Shown here: piece by piece, positions 58,709 through 64,000 of the stretch
How the letters are laid out: each line of letters opens with the position of its first letter
Numbering within the stretch: position 1 is the first letter of the stretch
Assembly: GCF_900107925.1 (NCBI RefSeq)
Contig: NZ_FNUJ01000015.1
Coordinates: 150,625 to 214,624 of the forward strand
Length of the DNA: 64,000 bases
Reading direction: 5' to 3'
Origin: Amycolatopsis pretoriensis
Lineage (GTDB): Bacteria > Actinomycetota > Actinomycetes > Mycobacteriales > Pseudonocardiaceae
Translations under genes and position numbers: made by a program
Notes under the pieces: model-generated
Told to the model about the DNA's origin: nothing
Databases searched by the model: none
Seen by the model: only the letters and a program-made list of their open reading frames with translations

Positions 58709-58805
58709 GCCCCCTTTGTCCGGCATGAACCTGTACCGCGCTTGGGCGGTTCCTGTGAGAAGTCTTTGACGCCGGGCGCGGGGTTTTCGGCCGGCCAGCA
58801 GCAGG

Positions 58806-59744
58806 TTAGCGCTCGGCAAACCCGGTCAGTTCGGCCGAAACCGTCCAGAGCCGCCGGGCGAGATCGGGGTCGAGGGCCCACGCTTTGACGCCGTGGGGGT
58901 GGTCGGCGAGATCGGCGTCGTCGGGGACGGTGTAGGCCTCCCGCGCGTCGTCGAGGTAGTGCCCGCCGGTTCGGGCGAACTCGGGGGCGACGGCCGCGAC
59001 GATGGTCGTCGCGGCGCCCTGCCCGACGGTCTTGTACCGGAAGATCCCGGCCGCTTCGGCCGCGGCCAGGGACGCCTTCTGCGCGTCGGTGAAGTCGCGC
59101 TGGAGGCCGGTCGCGACCCCGCCGGGGTTCACGGCGTTCGCGAAGATCCCGTCGGCCGCCCAGCGGCGCGTCGCTTCGACGGCGAAGAGCGAGTTGGCCG
59201 TTTTCGACTGGGCGTAGGCGAGCTGGGGGTCGTACGGCCGCCGGGTGAAGTGCAGGTCGGTGAAGTCGACGCCGGCGCGCATGTGCGCGGTCGAGCTGAG
59301 CGCGACGATCCGCGCCTCGCCGCGGTCCGCCGCGCCCGCCGCGAGGGCGTCGCGCAGACCGGCGGCCAGGGTGAAGTGGCCGAGGTGGTTCGTCGCGAAC
59401 TGCAGCTCCCACCCCTCCGGCGTGCGGGCCAGGCCGCCGGTGACGATGCCCGCGTTGGCGACGAGCAGGTGCAGCGGACCGGCCCAGGCCTCGGTGAAGC
59501 GCCGGACGGATGCCTGGTCGGCGAGGTCGAGCCGGGCGACCCGCGAAGCTTCCGCGACGGCGGCCGGGTTCCGGACGGCGTAGGTCACCTCGGCGCCGGC
59601 GGCGGCCAGCACGCGGGCCGTTTCGGCGCCGAGGCCGGAGGACGCGCCGGTCACGATCGCGCGGACCCCGGACAGGTCGACGCCGGCCAGCACCTCGGTC
59701 GCGGTACTGGTGGCGGTGAACGGCGTGGTGATCAGGGAGGACAC
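58806..59744 (-). CDS. Short-chain dehydrogenase/reductase
   Basis: 312 aa, classical or extended SDR of the retinol-dehydrogenase/WW-oxidoreductase-like type. Cofactor motif TGASSGLG (about residue 30), VANAGI, catalytic Ser in VALSSTAHM, Tyr-x-x-x-Lys in YAQSK, then NPGGVATGL. GTG 59744 has no ribosome site, and TATAGT ends 7 nt before it, so it is probably leaderless. It is divergent from a TetR regulator 54 bp away, its likely repressor. The substrate is unknown. Confidence 0.92.
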   Translation of the reverse strand: MSSLITTPFTATSTATEVLAGVDLSGVRAIVTGASSGLGAETARVLAAAGAEVTYAVRNPAAVAEASRVARLDLADQASVRRFTEAWAGPLHLLVANAGIVTGGLARTPEGWELQFATNHLGHFTLAAGLRDALAAGAADRGEARIVALSSTAHMRAGVDFTDLHFTRRPYDPQLAYAQSKTANSLFAVEATRRWAADGIFANAVNPGGVATGLQRDFTDAQKASLAAAEAAGIFRYKTVGQGAATTIVAAVAPEFARTGGHYLDDAREAYTVPDDADLADHPHGVKAWALDPDLARRLWTVSAELTGFAER

Positions 59745-59798
59745 GTCTTCGACTATACGGACTAGGCAGAAGTTGTAAAGTAAGTCTAGAGTGGCGGC
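59745..59798. promoter_or_regulatory. Divergent overlapping promoters of SDR and TetR, both apparently leaderless
   Basis: Minus strand: TTTACA, 16-bp spacer, TATAGT (59757-59752), placing the transcription start at the SDR GTG. Plus strand: TAGAGT (59787-59792), 6 nt before the tetR ATG, with no good -35. The 54-bp spacer is AT-rich and holds a repeated GACTA (59751-59755 and 59760-59764). A TetR site is expected here, but I see no clean palindrome. Confidence 0.5.
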
Positions 59799-60353
59799 AT
59801 GGCTTCCGAACCAGCCGCCGACCGCCGTGACGCGGTGCTGGAGTCGGCGCTGCTGACGTTCGCCCGCCACGGCTACCGGAAGACGTCCATGGACGAGGTG
59901 GCCCGCGCGGCCCGGATCTCCCGGCCGGGCCTCTACTTCCTGTTCGAGTCCAAGGAGGCGCTGTTCCGGGCCGCGGTCACCCGCGCGCTGGAGGAGGACC
60001 TCGCCGCGGCCGAGCGGATCCTCGGCGACGCGCGAAAGCCGTTGCGGGAACGGGTTTCCGGTGCGTTCGACCGGTGGGCCGGCCGGTACGCCGGGCCGTT
60101 GAGCCGGGACGTGACGGGGGTGATCGAGCAGAACCCGGACCTGCTCGGCGCCATCGTCGAGACCGCCCCGGCGCGCTTCGAGGCGCTCGTGACCGACGCG
60201 ATCGCCGAGGTGACCGGGCGGGCGACGGCGACCCGCGTGACGCAGACGTTGATCAGCGCGTCGGTCGGGTTGAAGCACCAGGTCGAGAGCCGCGAGGCCT
60301 ACCTCGCCCGCTTCGCCACTGCGGTCGAGCTGCTGATTCCTCAGAAGGCGTAA
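59799..60353 (+). CDS. TetR/AcrR-family transcriptional regulator
   Basis: 184 aa. N-terminal helix-turn-helix (about 10-57: VLESALLTFARHGYRKTSMDEVARAARISRPGLYFLFESKE), then a helical regulatory domain. The ATG at 59799 lacks a ribosome site and is probably leaderless. It is divergent from the SDR gene, which it likely controls. Its 3' end overlaps the convergent radical SAM gene by 13 bp. Confidence 0.93.
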   Translation: MASEPAADRRDAVLESALLTFARHGYRKTSMDEVARAARISRPGLYFLFESKEALFRAAVTRALEEDLAAAERILGDARKPLRERVSGAFDRWAGRYAGPLSRDVTGVIEQNPDLLGAIVETAPARFEALVTDAIAEVTGRATATRVTQTLISASVGLKHQVESREAYLARFATAVELLIPQKA

Positions 60354-61426
60354 CGGATCCGGAGGTAGGGCGCCCGCTCGGCGACGAGGTCGAGCAGCTC
60401 GTCGAGGAGCAGCCGCTTCTGCCCGGCGCGGTAGCGGACGTTGATGCCGCCGCCTTCGCTGCGCTTGGTCTCCTGGAGGTCGGGCCGCCACAGCACCTGC
60501 TCGGCCTTCGGGTGCCAGCCGAGGTTGACCTCGTGCAGCGCGCGGTTGTGCGTCAGCATGATGACCTCGGCGGCGAGCTGTGCCTTGGTCGCCTCGGCGG
60601 TGGCGTCCCCGAGGTCGCTCAGCAGCTCCGCCCAGTCGTCGAGCCAGCCCGGGTAGACGACGACGGGGCTGAGGTTGACGTGCACCTCGTACCCGGCCTC
60701 GACGAAGTCGTCCAGGGCGCGCAGGCGTTCGGGGATCGGGCTGGTCCGCAGGTCCAGCAGCTTGGCCGCCCGCGCGGGCATCAGCGAGAACCGGACCCGG
60801 GTCCGGCCGCGCGGGGACAGGTCGAGCAGGCCGCGGTTGACGTACTTGGTGGCGAAGCTCGCCTTCGCGGTGGGTTGCGCGGCGAACAGCCCGATCAGGT
60901 CGGCGACGTTGTCGCTGACCAGGGCGTCGACCGAGCAGTCGGAGTTCTCGCCGATGTCGTAGACCCACGCGGCCGGGTCGCACTGGTTGGGCTCGGGCTT
61001 CGGGCCCTGGCGGGCGATGTGGCGGGCCAGGTAGCCGGTGATCCGGTCGATGTTGGCGAAGACCGTGATCGGGTTCGAGTAACCCTTGTGCCGCGGGACG
61101 TAGCAGTAGGCGCACGCCATCGCGCAGCCGTTGGCCGTCGACGGCGCGATGAAGTCGGCGGAACGCCCGTTCGGCCGCGCGGTCAGCGACTTCTTGACCC
61201 CCAGGACGAGGGCCTCGCGCTTGATGCGGACCCAGCGCCGGACGTTGGTCTCGTCACCGTGCAGCTCGGGGATCTGCCAGTGGCTCGCGACCTCGACGCG
61301 GGTGGCGTCCGGGAACCGGGCCAGCACCTGCTGCCCGCGGGGCAGTTCGGCGGCGGCGGGTTCGAAGTAGATGCGCGACGGCGACAGCATCCGGTCGCGC
61401 TCGACGTCGGCGGGGGTGGTGGTCAC
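60341..61426 (-). CDS. Spore photoproduct lyase-family radical SAM protein
   Basis: 361 aa. The [4Fe-4S]/SAM motif is Cys101-x3-Cys105-x2-Cys108 (CAMACAYCY), and surrounding sequence is typical of the SPL family (RIYFEP, YVPRHKGYSNPITVFANID, VYDIGENSDCSVDAL, VRFSLMP, NLSPVVVYPGW). Characterised SPL repairs the 5-thyminyl-dihydrothymine lesion of endospore DNA. Actinobacteria make no endospores, so this branch may act on another DNA lesion or substrate. GTG 61426 lacks a ribosome site, and TAAACT lies 8 nt before it. It is followed closely upstream by the ATPase gene (6 bp), which may be co-transcribed. Confidence 0.88.
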   Translation of the reverse strand: MTTTPADVERDRMLSPSRIYFEPAAAELPRGQQVLARFPDATRVEVASHWQIPELHGDETNVRRWVRIKREALVLGVKKSLTARPNGRSADFIAPSTANGCAMACAYCYVPRHKGYSNPITVFANIDRITGYLARHIARQGPKPEPNQCDPAAWVYDIGENSDCSVDALVSDNVADLIGLFAAQPTAKASFATKYVNRGLLDLSPRGRTRVRFSLMPARAAKLLDLRTSPIPERLRALDDFVEAGYEVHVNLSPVVVYPGWLDDWAELLSDLGDATAEATKAQLAAEVIMLTHNRALHEVNLGWHPKAEQVLWRPDLQETKRSEGGGINVRYRAGQKRLLLDELLDLVAERAPYLRIRYAF

Positions 61427-61432
61427 TGTGCG

Positions 61433-61882
61433 TCAGTTTACCGACCGCAGGAGGGCCCAGACGGTCTTCTCGGCGGCGTCGTGGCGGACACCCCAGTCGA
61501 GGGCGACGGTGGACACGACCGCCAGGCCGGTGCCGGACCCGCGGACGCCGTCGCGGATGGCCGCGAGCGTTTGCGTCCGGTGCGGAGCCGCGTCGGTGAC
61601 TTCGAGGAGGAGCCCGGCGCGGTGGCGGGCGTACCGCAGCCGCACCGGTGCGCCGGTGTGGGTGTAGGCGTTGGTGACCAGCTCGTCGGCGACGAGCACC
61701 GCGTAGCCCAGCGCGGCCGTGGGACCCGTGCCGAACGCCAGCCGGTCGGCGAGCCGGCGGCGGATCACCGCGGGATCCGGCCGGGACCGGAGGTCGATGA
61801 CGCCTTCGGCGACCTCGCCGACCCGCGCGCACACGCGGCCGACCTGGGTGGTCACCCACGGGTGGCCGGGTTCGGTGTCCAT
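61433..61882 (-). CDS. RsbW-like HATPase (anti-sigma factor/serine kinase type)
   Basis: 149 aa. GHKL-type ATP-binding domain with the N-box LVADELVTNAYTHTG and the glycine-rich GSGTGLAVVS, ending VWALLR. There is no histidine kinase dimerisation domain. Actinobacteria carry many such proteins that bind sigma factors or anti-anti-sigma factors. ATG 61882 has GGAGGT at ideal spacing. It is divergent from the MerR-type regulator. No sigma factor gene is adjacent, so its partner is unknown. Confidence 0.85.
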   Translation of the reverse strand: MDTEPGHPWVTTQVGRVCARVGEVAEGVIDLRSRPDPAVIRRRLADRLAFGTGPTAALGYAVLVADELVTNAYTHTGAPVRLRYARHRAGLLLEVTDAAPHRTQTLAAIRDGVRGSGTGLAVVSTVALDWGVRHDAAEKTVWALLRSVN

Positions 61883-61987
61883 CGGCGCACCTCCGATGCG
61901 AATGCGATCCAGATGTGGGTTTCGGAGTGGCAGTACCCGGCCTGACCGGCTGTTCCGTGATTCAATACGCGTCCGGAAGGAGGCCGG

Positions 61988-62833
61988 ATGAGCCGGAACA
62001 CCGGACCGCGGCCGCTCAGCTCGAGCGAGGTGGCGCGGACGCTGGGGGTGTCGCAGGTGACGCTGCGCACCTGGGAGCAGCGGTACGGGATCGGGGCCGC
62101 GGAACGCGAGGCCAACGGGCGGCGGCGGTACACGGCCGAGGACGTCGAGCGGCTGCGCCGGATGCGGGCGCTGCAGGCCCAGGGGACCAGCGCGCGCGAC
62201 GCCGCCCGGCTGGTGCTGGCGCGCTCGGCGGCCGAGGTGACCGCCGGGGAGCGCCGGCAGCGGCTGGCCGAGGCGGCCGAGTCGCTGGACCTGCCCACGA
62301 TGGGCGGGCTGGTCGACGACGCGCTCGGCAGCCTGGGCGTGGCGAAGACCTGGACTGAGGTGATCGCGCCGGTGCTGCGCGCGATCGGCGAGCGGTGGGC
62401 CCAGCACGGCGACCGCGCGGCGATGGCCGCGGAGTGGGCGCTGGCGACGGCGGCGTCCGCGGCCCTGGACCGGTACCCGGCACCGGCGCGGGTGGGCCAG
62501 GCCCCGGTGCTGTTCGTGTGCGGACCGGCGGAACGCCACGAGCTGCCGGTCAAGGTGCTGAGCGCGGCGCTGAACGACGACGGCGCGCCGGCGTCGTTCC
62601 TGGGCGGGCTGGTTTCGCTGGACGTCCTGCGCGTGGTGGCCAACCGGTTCACGCCGGCGGGCGTGGTGGTGTGGTCGATGACGTCGCAGTCGGCGGACGT
62701 GCGGATCCTGCGCACCCTGCACGCCGACGGGGTGCCGGTGCGCCCGGCCGGCCCCGGGTGGCGGGGGCTGCCGATCGTGGGGGAGCCGGTGCCGGCGTCG
62801 TTCACGGCGGCCCTCACGGCTTTCTCCGGCTGA
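61988..62833 (+). CDS. MerR-family regulator with cobalamin-binding-like C-terminal domain
   Basis: 281 aa. The N-terminal MerR winged helix (about 9-75) includes SEVARTLGVSQVTLRTWEQRYGI and REANGRRRYTAEDVERL. A helical B12-cap-like domain (about 95-165, with W and H positions as in CarH/LitR) follows. The C-terminal Rossmann-like domain contains ERHELP, equivalent to the E-x-H-E-x-G cobalamin ligand motif of CarH, with the His kept and the Gly changed to Pro. It could be a light- or B12-responsive repressor or a relative that has lost the cofactor. GGAAGGAGG precedes ATG 61988. The 3' end overlaps the convergent membrane-protein gene by 20 bp. Confidence 0.88.
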   Translation: MSRNTGPRPLSSSEVARTLGVSQVTLRTWEQRYGIGAAEREANGRRRYTAEDVERLRRMRALQAQGTSARDAARLVLARSAAEVTAGERRQRLAEAAESLDLPTMGGLVDDALGSLGVAKTWTEVIAPVLRAIGERWAQHGDRAAMAAEWALATAASAALDRYPAPARVGQAPVLFVCGPAERHELPVKVLSAALNDDGAPASFLGGLVSLDVLRVVANRFTPAGVVVWSMTSQSADVRILRTLHADGVPVRPAGPGWRGLPIVGEPVPASFTAALTAFSG

Positions 62834-63215
62834 CCGAGCTGATCGCGCGCGGTGCGGTCGTTCCGGTGGCGAACACCGCGAGCACGGCCAGCGGCCCGGC
62901 GATGTTCTCCAGAACCTGCACGGCGACCAGGCCCGGCTGCCCGGGGAAGTGCCCGGCGGCCGTCCACAGTGAACCGGCGAGCAGGAAGCACGCCAGCAGC
63001 GATCCGACGACCGTCGCCGGGCCGCGCAGCCGCCGGTCGTGACTGTCCACAATGGTCAGCAACAACGCGCCGTGGACGGTCAGCGCCACCCCGGCCGCCA
63101 CGGCGGGTGACTCCAGGGGCAGCCAGCCGAAACTGGCCGTCGTGGCGAACGTGGACAGCAGCGCCGCGGCCGCCGCGCACCCGGCCGCCAGGCGGGTGGT
63201 GAGCGTGCAGGTCAT
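62814..63215 (-). CDS. Small four-helix membrane protein of unknown function
   Basis: 133 aa with about four hydrophobic helices (ALLSTFATTASFGWLPL, AVAAGVALTVHGALLLTIV, ATVVGSLLACFLLAGSLW, VQVLENIAGPLAVLAVFA). I do not recognise a family. The ATG at 63215 overlaps the stop of the cytochrome b gene (ATGA), so it is translationally coupled and may be an accessory subunit of that complex. Confidence 0.75.
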   Translation of the reverse strand: MTCTLTTRLAAGCAAAAALLSTFATTASFGWLPLESPAVAAGVALTVHGALLLTIVDSHDRRLRGPATVVGSLLACFLLAGSLWTAAGHFPGQPGLVAVQVLENIAGPLAVLAVFATGTTAPRAISSVSRRKP

Positions 63216-64000
63216 CGCCGGCCCCGGTTCAGGGCCCGCGTCTCTGCGGGCGGGTCCGGCGTCAGCAGCGAGCCCGGGACGGCGTGCCCGCCGGAGCCCA
63301 GCTTGTTCATCTTCTTCGGCACCGGCGCGCCCTGGTAGTCGAGCGGAGCCGCGGCCAGGGGCTGGTGGATCTCGACGAACTCGCCGTGGGGCAGGCGCTT
63401 GATGATGCCCGTCTCGACGCCGTGCTCCAGGACCTCGCGGTCGGCGCGCTGCAGGCCGACGCACAGCCGGTAGGTGAGGAAGTGGGCCAGCGGCGGCCCG
63501 ACGAGCAGCCCGATCCGGCCCGCCCACGTCATGGCGTTGAGCGAGACGTCGAACTGGACGGCGAGGATGTCGTTGAAGCTGGACAGGGTGAGCACGAGGA
63601 AGAACGTGATCGCCATCGCGCCGAGCGACGTGCGGACCGGGACGTCCCGCGGGCGCTGCAGCAGGTTGTGGTGCGCGGTGTCGCCGGTGAGCCGGCGTTC
63701 GATGACCGGGTAGCTCAGCAGGAGCGTCACGAGCACGGCGATGCCGATCGCGCCGGCGAAGAACACCGGGGGCACGGTGTGGTCGCCGAGGTAGACCTCC
63801 CACGGCGGCCACACGCGCAGCAGCCCGTCGGCCCACCCCATGTACCAGTCGGGCTGGGACCCGGCGGACACCTGGGAAGGGTTGTAGGGCCCGAAGTTCC
63901 ACACCGGGTTGATCTGGAACAGCCCCGACATCAGCGCCAGCACCCCGATGACCAGGGTGAAGAACGCCCCGCCCTTCAACGCGAAGTACGGCATGATCCG
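63212..64000 (-). CDS. qcrB: Cytochrome b subunit of a bc complex (QcrB-like), C-terminal part (5' end outside window)
   Basis: At least 262 residues of the C-terminal half. Membrane helices and a Qo-site region are present: SQPDWYMGWADGLLRVWPPWEVY, where PDWY stands for the PEWY loop as usual in actinobacteria. Then come helices VFFAGAIGIAVLVTLLLSYPVIERRL and SLGAMAITFFLVLTLSSFNDILAV, followed by an actinobacterial C-terminal extension with VETGIIKRLPHGEFVEIHQPL. The haem-ligand helices lie beyond the window. Downstream is a small membrane protein rather than the classical ctaE-qcrC-qcrA order, so this may be an extra paralogue. Confidence 0.9.
   Translation of the reverse strand, partial: RIMPYFALKGGAFFTLVIGVLALMSGLFQINPVWNFGPYNPSQVSAGSQPDWYMGWADGLLRVWPPWEVYLGDHTVPPVFFAGAIGIAVLVTLLLSYPVIERRLTGDTAHHNLLQRPRDVPVRTSLGAMAITFFLVLTLSSFNDILAVQFDVSLNAMTWAGRIGLLVGPPLAHFLTYRLCVGLQRADREVLEHGVETGIIKRLPHGEFVEIHQPLAAAPLDYQGAPVPKKMNKLGSGGHAVPGSLLTPDPPAETRALNRGRR

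Noticed and set aside
63830..63860. PDWY in place of the PEWY loop as a damaged Qo site in the cytochrome b protein
   Set aside because: Asp at this position is common in actinobacterial QcrB proteins, so it is a lineage variant and not a lesion.

Overview
The window is high-GC actinobacterial chromosome, probably Pseudonocardiaceae and most like Amycolatopsis. The reasons are the codon bias, many GTG starts, a PBP-type thioesterase gene beside giant NRPS genes, secreted two-domain glycoside hydrolases with CBM2 modules, and several start codons that look leaderless. I see no phage, IS, integrase, tRNA, rRNA or CRISPR.

Layout. (1) 1-6.4 kb: a partial secreted GH30 hydrolase with a ricin-type lectin tail. 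Next is a divergent cytochrome P450/TetR pair sharing two palindromic operators, then a divergent PaaX-type regulator/MHS-family transporter pair, then an isochorismatase-like hydrolase without the usual cysteine. (2) 6.4-42.3 kb: a compact NRPS operon behind a long, lower-GC upstream region. It encodes a beta-lactamase/PBP-fold serine hydrolase, NRPS1 (5 modules), NRPS2 (4 modules), an MFS exporter and an MbtH-like protein, with a strong hairpin at its end. (3) 42.3-44.4 kb: two translationally coupled roadblock/LC7-type proteins, a DUF4230 protein and a small membrane protein. (4) 44.3-56.2 kb: a plant-polymer region with a frameshifted GH10 xylanase, a GH12 cellulase, a divergent GH9 cellulase with CebR-like operators, an acyl-CoA synthetase, a PucR-type regulator, an MHS transporter and a tannase/feruloyl-esterase-family enzyme. 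(5) 56.2-64 kb: an extracytoplasmic flavin electron-transfer operon (ferric-reductase-like protein, FMN-binding protein, ApbE), a divergent SDR/TetR pair, a spore-photoproduct-lyase-family radical SAM protein, an RsbW-like ATPase, a MerR/cobalamin-type regulator, and the end of a cytochrome b (QcrB) gene with a small membrane partner.

The centrepiece is the NRPS operon. The domain order reads A-T / C-A-T-E / C-A-T-E / C-A-T-E / C-A-T on NRPS1 and C-A-T / C-A-T-E / C-A-T / C-A-T-E on NRPS2. The line has nine modules, no starter condensation domain, and ends in an epimerase with no thioesterase. The gene just upstream has the features of the trans-acting PBP-type thioesterases (SurE class), which offload peptides with a D C-terminal residue by head-to-tail macrolactam formation. 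Hand-read specificity codes suggest five aliphatic residues on NRPS1, then basic, Thr, basic, Asn on NRPS2, with stereochemistry L-D-D-D-L-L-D-L-D. The product would be an amphipathic, cationic cyclic nonapeptide. I cannot match it to a known compound from sequence alone.

A second, unrelated signal is a 12-bp palindrome, TCCAC(A/T)GTGGAC, that recurs through coding sequence in different reading frames far more often than expected.
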